In this document: piece after piece, positions 27,453 to 37,024 of the stretch
Numbering within the stretch: the stretch's first letter is position 1
How the letters are laid out: the number at the start of each line of letters is the position of its first letter
NCBI RefSeq assembly: GCF_013004065.1
Contig: NZ_CP053084.1
Coordinates: 2,728,001-2,792,000 of the forward strand
DNA: 64,000 bases
Origin: Limnobacter sp. SAORIC-580
Lineage (GTDB): Bacteria; Pseudomonadota; Gammaproteobacteria; Burkholderiales; Burkholderiaceae_B
Direction of reading: 5' to 3'
The notes under the pieces: generated by a model
Told to the model about the DNA's origin: nothing
Databases searched by the model: none
The model's input: the letters and a program-made list of their open reading frames with translations, nothing else
Translations under genes and position numbers: made by a program

Positions 27453-28319
27453 TTATAAACCTTTTGAGCCGGCCCAATGCTTGGCAAACTGATAGGCCAG
27501 GCGGCCACTGCGGCTACCGCGCTCAATGGTCCATCGAAGTGCGATGTGGCGAGCCTCATCAGTGTAAGGCATGTTGAAATGCTCCAGCCACACCTGCACA
27601 GCGGCCAGGTACTCATCCTGATTGAATGCATGAAAAGATACCCACACACCGAATCGGTCTGACAGCGATACCTTTTCTTCAATGCCTTCGGCGGGACGAA
27701 TTTCGCCATTGTCCATGTGCTGGGTTTGAAGGTTGTCTTTCATCATTTGCGGCAGCAAATGGCGGCGGTTTGATGTGGCGTAAATCAACACGTTGTCCGA
27801 TGTGCCCGCAATAGAGCCATCCAATACGCTTTTCAATGCCTTGTAGCCAGCCTCGCCTTCCTCAAAAGACAGATCGTCACAAAACACAATAAAACGTTCG
27901 GGTCTGCCGTTGACCAGGTCAACCACGTCTTGCAAAAACAGCAGGTCTGTTTTGTCAACCTCGATCAGGCGCAAACCCTGGGGCGCGTAGCGGCTCAACA
28001 TGGCACGCACCAAACTTGACTTGCCGGTGCCACGCGCACCTGTGAGCAACACGTTGTTGGCGGGCAAACCTTTCACGAACTGGTGGGTGTTCTGGTCCAC
28101 CTTCTCAAGTTGGGGGCCAATGTTTTTCAGCACAGCCGCATCCAGTGACTCGACTGTTTTTACTGGTTCAAGGCGTAATTGGCCCGCCCTGTGATGCAGG
28201 CGAAACGCAGTGGAGGCATTCCAGTTCGTGGGGGCTTTCATCACCCCCTGCTCCAAGGCTTGGGCGATACGGCCAAGCTGCTCGAGAATCGCTTTGGTGT
28301 CGTTGTGTTGGGTGCTCAT
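27453..28319 (-). CDS. DUF815 family AAA+-type ATPase
   Basis: 288 residues. Walker A LLTGARGTGKSSLVRAML lies near residues 90-107, Walker B IVFCDDLSFE near 143, and a sensor-like ATSNRRHL with a later Arg-rich RGSRSGRLAYQFA. The family is widespread in proteobacteria and has no settled function. It sits between argJ and the MutT fusion in a tight run (12 bases from argJ), an order seen often in betaproteobacteria. No membrane or DNA-binding segment is seen. Confidence 0.85.
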   Translation of the reverse strand: MSTQHNDTKAILEQLGRIAQALEQGVMKAPTNWNASTAFRLHHRAGQLRLEPVKTVESLDAAVLKNIGPQLEKVDQNTHQFVKGLPANNVLLTGARGTGKSSLVRAMLSRYAPQGLRLIEVDKTDLLFLQDVVDLVNGRPERFIVFCDDLSFEEGEAGYKALKSVLDGSIAGTSDNVLIYATSNRRHLLPQMMKDNLQTQHMDNGEIRPAEGIEEKVSLSDRFGVWVSFHAFNQDEYLAAVQVWLEHFNMPYTDEARHIALRWTIERGSRSGRLAYQFAKHWAGSKGL

Positions 28320-28331
28320 CGCGCAGCCGTG

Positions 28332-29561
28332 TTAACTGCGGTAGTCCGCATTGATGGTGACGTACTCATGCGAAAAGTCTGTGGTCCACACGGTGGTGCT
28401 GGCGTTGCCACGCCCCAATTGAACGCGCACGGTAATTTCTGCATCGTTCATGACCGCCTGGCCTTGCTCTTCCCGATAATCGGCGTGGCGGCCGCCATTT
28501 TGGGCCACATAGACATCGCCCAGATACAGTTGAATTTTGGTTTGGTCGAGGTCATCAATGCCGGCATAACCCACAGCCGCCAAAATACGGCCCAGGTTGG
28601 GGTCTGACGCGAAAAACGCAGTTTTCACCAAAGGAGAATGGCCAATGGCGTAAGCCACTTTCAGCGCCTCTTCTTCACTGCCGGCCTGCTCAACTTTCAC
28701 AGTGATGAATTTGGTGGCACCCTCGCCATCGCGAACAATTGCCTGGGCCAGCTTGATCGACTCGGCCTTCAGTGCCTCGAATACGGCTGCAGCTTCTGGC
28801 TCATTGCCGGTTTGAATATTCACAGCCTTGCTTTTGCCTGTGGCGATCACCACAAAGCTGTCATTCGTCGATGTATCGCCATCAATGGTGATTCGATTGA
28901 ATGAGGCATCCGCCATGGCTGTAGTCCACTTTTCCAACACAGGCTGTGCAATGGCTGCATCGGTGGCCAGGTAACCCAGCATGGTGGCCATATTGGGGCG
29001 AATCATGCCTGCACCCTTTGAAACCCCTGTGATTGCAATTTCACCTGCACCCACATTCAGCTTGCGGCTGCTGGCTTTGGGCAAGGTGTCGGTGGTCATG
29101 ATTGAGGTGGCGGCATCCAGCCAATCGGCTTTGCCCAAACCTGCAACCGCCTGATCAATGCCCAACAACAGGCGATCCATGGGCAGGTTTTCAAGAATGA
29201 CGCCAGTTGAAAACACCAACACTTGCTCAGGCTGAACACCCAGCAACTCGGCCACTTTGGCCGTGGTTGCACGTGCATCAGACAAACCACGTTCGCCCGT
29301 GCCCGCATTGGCGCAACCGGTGTTCACCACCAGGGCACGAATACCCTTGCCTGCTTTCAAATGGGCTTGGCACACCTGAACCGGGGCGGCACAAAAGCGG
29401 TTTTTCGTAAACACACCCGCTACACTGCTGCCCTCTGCCACACGCACCACCAAGACATCCTTTCGGTTGGGTTTGCGAATTTGGGCCATGGCATAACCCA
29501 TGTCCAAACCGGCGACTGGAAACAAGGAATCAGCAGCAGGTACATTCAAATTCACAGGCAT
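28332..29561 (-). CDS. argJ: bifunctional glutamate N-acetyltransferase/amino-acid N-acetyltransferase
   Basis: 409 residues from ATG 29561 ([12 protein letters not shown]), chosen for the GAGGAG site upstream; the 43 residues further upstream in frame look non-coding. ArgJ transfers acetyl from N-acetylornithine to glutamate in the cyclic arginine pathway, and may also use acetyl-CoA. The self-cleavage site is in [21 protein letters not shown]: the new N-terminal Thr of ATML is the catalytic nucleophile. Other conserved parts are [16 protein letters not shown] and SVINGDTSTND-like [12 protein letters not shown]. It follows secA by 49 bases on the same strand. Confidence 0.95.
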   Translation of the reverse strand: MPVNLNVPAADSLFPVAGLDMGYAMAQIRKPNRKDVLVVRVAEGSSVAGVFTKNRFCAAPVQVCQAHLKAGKGIRALVVNTGCANAGTGERGLSDARATTAKVAELLGVQPEQVLVFSTGVILENLPMDRLLLGIDQAVAGLGKADWLDAATSIMTTDTLPKASSRKLNVGAGEIAITGVSKGAGMIRPNMATMLGYLATDAAIAQPVLEKWTTAMADASFNRITIDGDTSTNDSFVVIATGKSKAVNIQTGNEPEAAAVFEALKAESIKLAQAIVRDGEGATKFITVKVEQAGSEEEALKVAYAIGHSPLVKTAFFASDPNLGRILAAVGYAGIDDLDQTKIQLYLGDVYVAQNGGRHADYREEQGQAVMNDAEITVRVQLGRGNASTTVWTTDFSHEYVTINADYRS

Positions 29562-29610
29562 GGCTATCAACTCCTCGGCTTGCGCATTTCGCGCGACTAT
29601 TTCAATATTT

Positions 29611-32373
29611 TCAGGAAATTTTTCCGTGGCACTGCTTGTACTTCTTGCCGGAACCACAAGGGCACGGGTCGTTACGGCCCACTTTTTCACTCACCCTGCG
29701 GGGAACGTTTGCCGGCGCGGCAGAACGATCTTCTTCAGAGGCCTGTTCCTCTTCTTCACCACTGGCATCGGGGTGCTGGTACTGCATATTGTCCAGATGC
29801 GCAGCAGCTTCTTGCTCCAGCTGTTGCTCCGCTTGCTGCACTTGCTCCGCAGATTGAACTCGCACCGTTAACAAGACTTTGGCCACCTCGTCGCGCACTC
29901 GGTTCAGCAAGGCACCAAACAACTCAAAGGCTTCGCGCTTGTATTCCTGCTTGGGGTTTTTCTGGGCATAACCGCGCAAGTGAATGCCTTGGCGCAGGTA
30001 ATCCAGTGCAGCCAGGTGTTCACGCCAGTGCGTGTCAATGCTTTGCAAAAGCAATGTTTTTTCAAACTTGGCGAAGGAATCCACACCGACCAATTGAACC
30101 TTGGCTTCGTAGATTTCGTCGGCCATTTGAAGAATGCGCTTCAGGAAATCTTCGTCCGAGCTTTTGGCATCCTCTTCCAGCCATTGGCGCAAAGTGGCCT
30201 CAAGCTGGTACTCATTGCGCAATACGGTTTCCAAACCTTCCAGATCCCATTGCTCTTCAACGGACTCCTCAGGAATGTACTCACGGAACACAGCCTCCAG
30301 CGCGCCATGCCGCAAGTTGCCAATGGTTTCGCGAATTTCGGCTGATTCCAGAATTTCATTGCGCTGCGCGTAAATGATTTTGCGTTGCTCGTTGGACACA
30401 TCATCGTATTCCAGCAATTGCTTGCGAATGTCGAAGTTGCGACCTTCCACTTTGCGCTGGGCAGACTCAATTGAGCGGGACACAATACCTGCCTCAATGG
30501 CCTCGCCTTCAGGCAATTTCAAGCGCTCCATGATTGCGCGCACGCGGTCGCCTGCAAAAATGCGCAGCAACTGGTCTTCCATCGACAGGTAAAAACGCGA
30601 GGAACCCGCATCACCCTGACGACCGGCGCGGCCACGCAGCTGGTTGTCGATACGCCGGCTTTCATGGCGCTCGCAACCAATGATGTGCAAACCGCCAGAA
30701 TTCAGCACCGCTTCATTGCGCAGCTTCCATTCGGCGCGCGCTTTCTCGATCAGGGCAGGCTTGGCTGCTTCATCAATTTCAGCATTGTTTTCAATGCCGG
30801 CCAGCTCGCGCTCCAGGTTGCCACCCAACACAATGTCGGTTCCCCGGCCTGCCATATTGGTCGCAATGGTAATGGCTTTCGGGCGCCCGGCCTGGGCCAC
30901 AATCTCAGCCTCTCGCTCGTGCTGCTTGGCGTTGAGCACGTTGTGGGGCAGCTTCTCTTTTTCAAGGAAACTGGCGATTAATTCGGAATTCTCGATCGAG
31001 GTGGTACCCACCAGCACAGGTTGGCCACGCTCGTAACAATCCTTGATGTCTTCAAGAATGGCGTTGTATTTCTCACGCGCGCTTTTGTAAATTTTATCCT
31101 GTGCATCTTTACGCTGAATTGGTCGATGCGTTGGGATAATCACGGTTTCCAGACCATAAATGGACTGGAATTCAAAAGCTTCCGTGTCGGCTGTACCGGT
31201 CATGCCCGACAGCTTCTTGTACATCCTGAAATAATTCTGGAAGGTGATGGAGGCCAGTGTTTGATTCTCGGCCTGAATGCGAACACCTTCCTTGGCTTCC
31301 ACCGCCTGGTGCAAGCCATCAGACCAGCGGCGGCCTGGCATCAGGCGGCCCGTGAATTCATCCACGATGATCACTTCACCGTTTTGAACCACATAGTGCT
31401 GGTCTTTGTGAAACAGATTGTGGGCGCGCAAGGCCGCCATCACATGGTGCATCAGGGAAATATTGGCTGCATCATAGAGACTGGCGCCTTCCGGCAGCAA
31501 TCCCATTTGGCTGAGGATCTGTTCGGCTTTTTCATGGCCGGCTTCACTCATCTGGATTTGGTGGCCCTTCTCGTCCACGTAAAAGTCGCCGGGCACCTCT
31601 TCCTCGCCGGGCTTTTGCTCGCTTTGCATTCGAACCAGCTGCTTGGGCAGGCTGTCCAGTTTGCGATACATTTCAGTGTGATCGTCAGCCTGACCAGAGA
31701 TGATCAAGGGCGTGCGCGCCTCGTCGATCAAAATCGAATCCACCTCGTCGACGATCGCGTAATTCAGACCACGCTGAACACGCTCGCCCACGCTGTACAC
31801 CATGTTGTCGCGCAGGTAGTCAAAACCGAATTCATTGTTGGTGCCGTAGGTGATATCAGACGCATACGCAGCCTGCTTCTGGTCGTGTGGCATGCGGGAC
31901 AGGTTACAACCCACAGTCAGACCCAGAAAGCTGTAGAGCTTGCCCATCCAGGCAGCATCGCGAGAAGCCAGGTAGTCGTTCACGGTAATCACATGAACGC
32001 CTTTTCCTTCCAGTGCATTCAAGTAGGCGGGCAAGGTGGCCACCAGTGTTTTACCTTCACCGGTGCGCATTTCTGAAATTTTGCCCTGATGCAGGGCCAT
32101 ACCGCCGATCAGCTGCACATCAAAGTGCCGCATGCCAAACACCCGCACGCTGGCCTCTCGAACCACGGCAAAGGCCTCGGGCAGCAAGCTGTCCAGCGAG
32201 TCACCTTTGGCCAGGCGCTCTTTGAATTCAGCAGTTTTTGCACGCAAGGCGTCGTCGCTCAAGGCTTGAACGGTGGGCTCTAGCGCATTGATTTGGTTGA
32301 CGGTTTTACGGTAGGTCTTTAGCAACCGTTCATTGCGGCTGCCAAAAAGCTTTTTCAGAGTGTCTGTGATCAT
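29611..32373 (-). CDS. secA: preprotein translocase ATPase SecA
   Basis: 920 residues, standard length. SecA is the motor that pushes preproteins through SecYEG. The sequence shows Walker [17 protein letters not shown] near residue 105, the [16 protein letters not shown]alker B near 210, the preprotein cross-linking domain, [14 protein letters not shown] and [11 protein letters not shown] of the second motor domain, the helical wing and scaffold, and an acidic Gln/Glu linker. The C-terminus has the zinc SEC-C motif [16 protein letters not shown] that binds SecB. It lies downstream of an M23 peptidase gene; the gap carries a strong inverted repeat. No SecM-like arrest peptide was found. Confidence 0.98.
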   Translation of the reverse strand: MITDTLKKLFGSRNERLLKTYRKTVNQINALEPTVQALSDDALRAKTAEFKERLAKGDSLDSLLPEAFAVVREASVRVFGMRHFDVQLIGGMALHQGKISEMRTGEGKTLVATLPAYLNALEGKGVHVITVNDYLASRDAAWMGKLYSFLGLTVGCNLSRMPHDQKQAAYASDITYGTNNEFGFDYLRDNMVYSVGERVQRGLNYAIVDEVDSILIDEARTPLIISGQADDHTEMYRKLDSLPKQLVRMQSEQKPGEEEVPGDFYVDEKGHQIQMSEAGHEKAEQILSQMGLLPEGASLYDAANISLMHHVMAALRAHNLFHKDQHYVVQNGEVIIVDEFTGRLMPGRRWSDGLHQAVEAKEGVRIQAENQTLASITFQNYFRMYKKLSGMTGTADTEAFEFQSIYGLETVIIPTHRPIQRKDAQDKIYKSAREKYNAILEDIKDCYERGQPVLVGTTSIENSELIASFLEKEKLPHNVLNAKQHEREAEIVAQAGRPKAITIATNMAGRGTDIVLGGNLERELAGIENNAEIDEAAKPALIEKARAEWKLRNEAVLNSGGLHIIGCERHESRRIDNQLRGRAGRQGDAGSSRFYLSMEDQLLRIFAGDRVRAIMERLKLPEGEAIEAGIVSRSIESAQRKVEGRNFDIRKQLLEYDDVSNEQRKIIYAQRNEILESAEIRETIGNLRHGALEAVFREYIPEESVEEQWDLEGLETVLRNEYQLEATLRQWLEEDAKSSDEDFLKRILQMADEIYEAKVQLVGVDSFAKFEKTLLLQSIDTHWREHLAALDYLRQGIHLRGYAQKNPKQEYKREAFELFGALLNRVRDEVAKVLLTVRVQSAEQVQQAEQQLEQEAAAHLDNMQYQHPDASGEEEEQASEEDRSAAPANVPRRVSEKVGRNDPCPCGSGKKYKQCHGKIS

Positions 32374-32411
32374 AATGTCGGCTGGTTCGACCCTTGAGGG
32401 GCCTGAAAGTC

Positions 32412-32440
32412 AATCGACCGGGTTTTGGGTCCGGTCGATT
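32412..32440 (-). promoter_or_regulatory. 10-bp inverted repeat in the secA leader
   Basis: AATCGACCGG (32412-32421) and CCGGTCGATT (32431-32440) are perfectly complementary around a 9-nt loop. The hairpin sits between the M23 stop and the secA start, 38 bases before the ATG. There is no T-run on the minus strand after it, so it is a poor terminator; it may be a weak attenuator, a processing site or a translation control element. Confidence 0.45.
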
Positions 32441-32473
32441 CCAAAAACAGCCTAGAAGTTTAGCACGCGAAGT

Positions 32474-33451
32474 CTAGTCCAGCGGGACAGTAGCGCTTTC
32501 CGAGAATAAGCCGTTTAAGGCTGCCACAGTTGAAGGGCCAGGACGGGGAAGACCGTTCTTTTCCAGAAACTTGTTGGGGTTTTGTGGCACACCGTCTACG
32601 CGCACTTCAAAGTGCAGGTGCGGGCCCGTTGAGCGGCCGGTGCTGCCCACCAGGGCAATTTTTTGACCAAGCCGCACAATGTCGCCGGGTTTAACCAGCA
32701 GCTTGGATGCGTGAGCATACCGCGTGGTGGTTTTGTTGTTGTGCTCAATTTCGACCATGTTGCCGTAGCCTGGGTGCCACTTGGCCTCCACAACTACACC
32801 TGCCGCGGCCGCCAAAATGGGCGTGCCTGTGGGGGCAATGAAGTCAATACCCTCGTGAACAGAACGACGGCCGGTAAATGGGTCAATTCGGTTACCGAAA
32901 TTGCTGACTGCGATAGTGTCTAGAAGGGGAGATTCGTTGGGAACACTGAGAAACTTGACTCGGGCGCTTTGAAGGTCGGTGTCGATGATGCTGAATACAT
33001 CAGCCTGTCGTTCGATTTGACTGGCCACATCGGAAATGGCCGTTTTGACTTCCCTGTAATTCAGCGATTTTTCGTCTTTTTGTTGTAAACCACCTTGGCC
33101 CAGTTGCTCTGTCAGGGTTACTTTGGTGTCAAGCCCGTTGGATTTCAACAAACGCACACTCACCGCATCCAGACGGGCCAGCTGCGCACGCATCTCGGCC
33201 AGCCGAATGGCCATGGCGTCCAAGGGGCTTCCGGTTTCAGCCACATCGTGGTGCTTGGCCAATTGTTGTGAATAAACAATATCTTGAACGACCGGAATCT
33301 TCTCACCATAACGCGCAGCCAAGTAGAGGCCGGCTGCCATGAAAGACCCCGCCAACATAACCAGCAAAACAAGCAACAAAGCAACGTGGCTGGTCTTTAT
33401 ACTGAGTACACTGGTGCGAGAAAAAGGACCCCGCATAAGAATTAACTGCAT
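32474..33451 (-). CDS. M23 family metallopeptidase, membrane-anchored
   Basis: 325 residues from ATG 33451, chosen because GAGGAGG lies six bases upstream. One N-terminal transmembrane helix (about 22-45, VALLLVLLVMLAGSFMAAGLY), then a periplasmic stalk that may be coiled coil (about 70-160), then the LytM/M23 domain at about 190-300. Zinc motif parts are present: HEGIDFIAPTGTPI (HxxxD), and HLHFEV with both His. An intact HxH suggests an active endopeptidase that cuts peptide cross-links, though some relatives act only as activators of amidases. Divergent from the DciA-like gene and upstream of secA, an order conserved in Burkholderiales. Confidence 0.92.
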   Translation of the reverse strand: MQLILMRGPFSRTSVLSIKTSHVALLLVLLVMLAGSFMAAGLYLAARYGEKIPVVQDIVYSQQLAKHHDVAETGSPLDAMAIRLAEMRAQLARLDAVSVRLLKSNGLDTKVTLTEQLGQGGLQQKDEKSLNYREVKTAISDVASQIERQADVFSIIDTDLQSARVKFLSVPNESPLLDTIAVSNFGNRIDPFTGRRSVHEGIDFIAPTGTPILAAAAGVVVEAKWHPGYGNMVEIEHNNKTTTRYAHASKLLVKPGDIVRLGQKIALVGSTGRSTGPHLHFEVRVDGVPQNPNKFLEKNGLPRPGPSTVAALNGLFSESATVPLD

Positions 33452-33521
33452 GTATAACCTCCTCAATCCGCGTAGCGAACCGAATTCACCCGTTTTTAAC
33501 GGGTTTTAGTGAGAACACCCG

Positions 33522-33971
33522 GTGAAACCAAAGCATTCCGCATTATCTCCCTTGGCAAGCCTGATGCAGGAACCACAAACCAGCTCATTAATCACTCAAG
33601 CGGCGCAATCACGTCGGCTTGAGAAGATTATTCACACTTGGCCATCGCTTCGAGGCGTGACCTTTAGTGTTGGACCAATCAAAAAAGACAAACTAAAAAT
33701 TTTCGTGTCGACCCCGGCGGCGCTGACGCGCCTGAGGCAATCCTTACCCAGCCTGATTCAACATCTGCAGGGTTCGGGCATGAATATAAACGAAATTCAG
33801 CTACAAATACAAACCAACCCGTTGACATCGAAGCAGTTGGAGCGTCGCCCAAAAAGGGCTGTTTTCTCGGATGCCGCCCGAAAAGCGTGGCTAGACCTTG
33901 AAAACCGGCTGGGGGATTCACCATTGAAGGAGGCTACCCAAGCCCTGAACAAACACCACAAATTCAAGTAG
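33522..33971 (+). CDS. DUF721 family protein, DciA-like
   Basis: 149 residues starting at a GTG (33522). The first 100 residues resemble the DUF721 fold: PLASLMQEPQTSSLITQA, KIIHTWPSL (W...P motif), and a KH-like stretch KLKIFVSTPAALTRLRQSLPSLI. DciA proteins load the replicative helicase DnaB in bacteria that lack DnaC; several betaproteobacteria use DciA. The second half is basic (RRPKRAVFSDAARKAWLDLE). The gene sits divergently from the M23 peptidase, its usual place in this order. Role as helicase loader is by family; identity is moderately sure because the family is divergent. Confidence 0.75.
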   Translation: MKPKHSALSPLASLMQEPQTSSLITQAAQSRRLEKIIHTWPSLRGVTFSVGPIKKDKLKIFVSTPAALTRLRQSLPSLIQHLQGSGMNINEIQLQIQTNPLTSKQLERRPKRAVFSDAARKAWLDLENRLGDSPLKEATQALNKHHKFK

Positions 33972-34036
33972 TTTCTAGAATGTATCCGAAAACTACAAGA
34001 TTTTGTTGTGTTTAATATTATTTTACAATTGTCCCC

Positions 34037-34957
34037 TTAGGCAACTGCCCAATCTGCTCTAAATACAGTAGGTGTTTCCCTGACACTTTCGAAAGTCACC
34101 ACCTCGAAGGCTGAAGCATCTTGAATCAAGGCCCGAATCAGCTGATTGTTCAAACCGTGACCGGAACGATAGGCTTGGTATTCACCAATAATCGGGTGGC
34201 CAATGACGTACAAATCGCCAATCGCGTCCAATACCTTGTGTTTCACAAACTCGTCGTCGTAGCGCAATCCGTCTGAGTTCAGAATTCGATACTCATCCAT
34301 CACAATCGCGTTGTCGAGATTGCCACCCAGCGCCAAGCCTAAATTGCGCAAGGTTTCTACGTCTTGAGTGAAACCAAAGGTGCGAGCACGGGCAATGTCT
34401 CGGGTAAAAGATGTGCTGGAGAAGTCGATCTCGACCATTTGCCCGGTCTTGTCAATCGCCGGGTGACCGAAATCAATCTCAAACTTCAAGCGGAAGCCAT
34501 CGTATGGCTTCAAACTGGCGTATTTCAGGCTGGCGCCCTCACCTTCCCGAACCTCAATCGGCTTTTTGACCCGAATGAATTTCTTCAGCGCAGATTGTTC
34601 AACCAAGCCCGCCTGCTGAATAAGAAACACGAATGAGATGGCGCTGCCATCCATGATGGGAACTTCTACTGCGGTCAAATCAATGTAAGCATTATCGACG
34701 CCCAACCCGCACAAAGCAGACATCAGGTGTTCGATCGTGGAAACCTTGGCACCATCTTTCTCGAGCGTGGACGCCATGCGCGTGTCGCCAATGGCCAAGG
34801 CATTCACGGGAAAATCGACCGGCTCAGGCAGGTCGACGCGCCTGAACACAATACCTGTGTCAGGAGGCGCGGGTCGCAGTGTCATGGTCACCCGCTTGCC
34901 GGAATGCAAGCCGATGCCCGTGGCACTCAACACTTGTTTTAGGGTTCTTTGTTTCAC
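34037..34957 (-). CDS. lpxC: UDP-3-O-acyl-N-acetylglucosamine deacetylase
   Basis: 306 residues, the usual length. LpxC makes the committed step of lipid A synthesis in the cytosol. Zinc ligands are visible: His77 in [10 protein letters not shown], and the HKVLDAIGD motif (around 235-243), with the catalytic GHGLNN near 262. [19 protein letters not shown] is the standard N-terminus. It is the last gene of the dcw block here, 146 bases after the peroxiredoxin gene. In E. coli LpxC level is set by FtsH cleavage of the C-terminus; here the last residues ([12 protein letters not shown]) look hydrophobic as in such substrates. Confidence 0.97.
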   Translation of the reverse strand: MKQRTLKQVLSATGIGLHSGKRVTMTLRPAPPDTGIVFRRVDLPEPVDFPVNALAIGDTRMASTLEKDGAKVSTIEHLMSALCGLGVDNAYIDLTAVEVPIMDGSAISFVFLIQQAGLVEQSALKKFIRVKKPIEVREGEGASLKYASLKPYDGFRLKFEIDFGHPAIDKTGQMVEIDFSSTSFTRDIARARTFGFTQDVETLRNLGLALGGNLDNAIVMDEYRILNSDGLRYDDEFVKHKVLDAIGDLYVIGHPIIGEYQAYRSGHGLNNQLIRALIQDASAFEVVTFESVRETPTVFRADWAVA

Positions 34958-35103
34958 ACAACTTTCCTTGAATTGTCACCGAAGTGTAACCATCCGGTCA
35001 GTTCAACCCAAGATTTTTTATGGAGGTCAAACTCCAATTAGGGTTAAAAAAGGGTAAAAGTGTCGCAAAATTGCACGAATTACCCTGTTTTCTCGGTTAT
35101 TTT

Positions 35104-35607
35104 TTAAATTTGGGACAACAGCTTTTCGGCGGTGCTGTTCTCGAAAACACCGGGTGCTTCCACATTGAACTGGGTTACCACACCGTCTTTGACCAGCATC
35201 GAATAGCGGTTGGAACGAACGCCCATACCACGAGATGTCAGGTCCAGTTCCATGCCAATTTTCTTGGTGAACTCGGCAGAACCGTCCGCCAGCATACGCA
35301 CCTTGCCCTCTGCGCCCAAGGACTTGCCCCACATGCCCATCACGAATGCGTCATTCACGGAAATACACCAAATTTCATCGACACCCTTGGCCTTAAACGC
35401 ATCGAAGTGTGCGATGAATCCTGGAACGTGTTTTGCGGAGCAGGTTGGTGTGTAAGCCCCTGGCAAAGCCAGGATGGCAACCGTTTTACCGGCCAGCTCT
35501 TTTTCCACTTCAAATTTGTTGGGCCCCAAAGAGCAACCCTCAGTTTCTTCATGAAAAAACTCAAACACGGTTGCGTTTGGCAACTTGTCACCGATCTTGA
35601 TTGTCAT
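35104..35607 (-). CDS. Prx5/AhpE-type peroxiredoxin
   Basis: 167 residues. Atypical peroxiredoxin of the Prx5 group, reducing H2O2 and organic peroxides with thiol or glutaredoxin donors. The peroxidatic Cys lies in PGAYTPTCS (about 50-58), the Prx5 form of the PxxxTxxC motif; a second Cys in IWCISVND is seen, with further family blocks FVMGMWGKSL and LTSRGMGVRSNRYSMLV. No signal peptide. Unusual only in position: it lies between ftsZ and lpxC, a place it also takes in several Burkholderiales. A 183-bp gap before it suggests its own promoter. Confidence 0.93.
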   Translation of the reverse strand: MTIKIGDKLPNATVFEFFHEETEGCSLGPNKFEVEKELAGKTVAILALPGAYTPTCSAKHVPGFIAHFDAFKAKGVDEIWCISVNDAFVMGMWGKSLGAEGKVRMLADGSAEFTKKIGMELDLTSRGMGVRSNRYSMLVKDGVVTQFNVEAPGVFENSTAEKLLSQI

Positions 35608-35790
35608 TTTTATACTTCTCCTAAAACCTCAAAAATACACCACACAAGCGACCCTGGGTAGATCGCGGATTTGCAGTCTTCGGCAAAACTGCAAACTTCA
35701 CCCCCGAACTACCAAGGGCAATGATAGGACACTCACTTTTCGAAAATGTTCTCGAAAAGCAGATCGCTTGTGTTGACTAACTCACTACCT

Positions 35791-36960
35791 TCAGTCTGCC
35801 TGACGACGCAAAAATGCGGGAATGTCAAACCGGTCCATACCACTGTCCTGCAAGGCCTGTACCCGTGAAGCGGCGTTGTCGCGTGGGTTGCGGAATACGG
35901 CCGGAATGGCGTAATCCGTTTCACCTTGCTGACCACTTACCGCATCAAACGTACCGGTGCGGGCCATGGGCTGGTACTGTTCAGCCTGTACCAAAGTGGG
36001 CTTGGCGGCTTTGCGGCCCAAACCCGTCGCAACCACAGTCACGCGCAAATCGTCGCCCATGGTTTCATCGTAGGCAGTACCGAAAATCACGGTTGCATCT
36101 TCAGCCGCATAAGCGCGGATGATATTCATCACTTCCTTGGTTTCTTTCAGCTTCAGGCTCTTGCTTGAAGTGATGTTCACCAACACACCACGGGCACCCG
36201 ACAAATCCACACCTTCCAGCAATGGAGAAGCGATGGCCTGCTCAGCAGCTTCACGCGCACGGTCAGGACCGTTGGCCGTTGCAGTACCCATCATGGCTTT
36301 GCCCACTTCTGACATGATTGTTTTCACATCTTCGAAGTCGACGTTCACATTGCCTTCTACATTGATGATTTCTGCAATGCCTGCACATGCGTTGTGCAAC
36401 ACGTCGTCAGCTGCAATGAAGCAGTCTTCCTGAGTTGCATCGTCGCCCACCACTTCCAGCAGTTTCTCGTTCAACACGATGATCAGTGAATTCACTTTGC
36501 TGGACAATTTCTCCAGGCCTTCTTCCGCGGCCTTGCAACGTTTGGTGCCTTCAAATTCAAAAGGCTTGGTTACAACAGCCACGGTCAAAATTCCCAGTTC
36601 TTGGGCAACTTCAGCCACCACTGGTGCAGCGCCTGTACCAGTACCACCGCCCATACCTGCGGTAATGAATACCATGTGCGCACCACGCAAGGCATCGCGA
36701 ATGCGGTCACGGTCTTCTTCTGCCGCCTGGCGACCGGCCTCGGGTTTTGCGCCTGCACCCAAACCAGTTTTACCCAATTGAATAAGCACGTTTGCTTTGG
36801 TTTTTGCCAGCGCCTGTGCATCGGTGTTGGCGCAAATGAATTCGACGTTTTGAACGCCTTGCGCAATCATGTGGGCCACCGCGTTGCCGCCTGCGCCGCC
36901 CACACCCACAACTTTAATGACAGTCCCTTGGGTTTCTGTCTCGAGAATTTCAAATGACAT
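35791..36960 (-). CDS. ftsZ: cell division GTPase FtsZ
   Basis: 389 residues. Tubulin-like GTPase that forms the Z-ring. The nucleotide site shows VVGVGGAGGNAV (17-28), NTDAQAL, and the tubulin signature GGGTGTG (104-110); the T7 loop NVDFEDV (about 205) completes the site of the next subunit. A variable linker follows residue 320, and the C-terminal peptide DRFDIPAFLRRQAD is the conserved site that binds FtsA, ZipA and ZapD. It follows ftsA with a 64-bp gap. Full length with no anomalies. Confidence 0.98.
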   Translation of the reverse strand: MSFEILETETQGTVIKVVGVGGAGGNAVAHMIAQGVQNVEFICANTDAQALAKTKANVLIQLGKTGLGAGAKPEAGRQAAEEDRDRIRDALRGAHMVFITAGMGGGTGTGAAPVVAEVAQELGILTVAVVTKPFEFEGTKRCKAAEEGLEKLSSKVNSLIIVLNEKLLEVVGDDATQEDCFIAADDVLHNACAGIAEIINVEGNVNVDFEDVKTIMSEVGKAMMGTATANGPDRAREAAEQAIASPLLEGVDLSGARGVLVNITSSKSLKLKETKEVMNIIRAYAAEDATVIFGTAYDETMGDDLRVTVVATGLGRKAAKPTLVQAEQYQPMARTGTFDAVSGQQGETDYAIPAVFRNPRDNAASRVQALQDSGMDRFDIPAFLRRQAD

Positions 36961-37024
36961 GGTGTTTGCCTCCTATCTAGCAAAAATTAACATCGCCGAA
37001 AAAACTAATTAAAAAAAACTACAA

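Noticed and set aside
31021..32076. A 351-codon plus-strand frame
   Set aside because: It is antisense to secA, which has complete motor motifs along the same interval.
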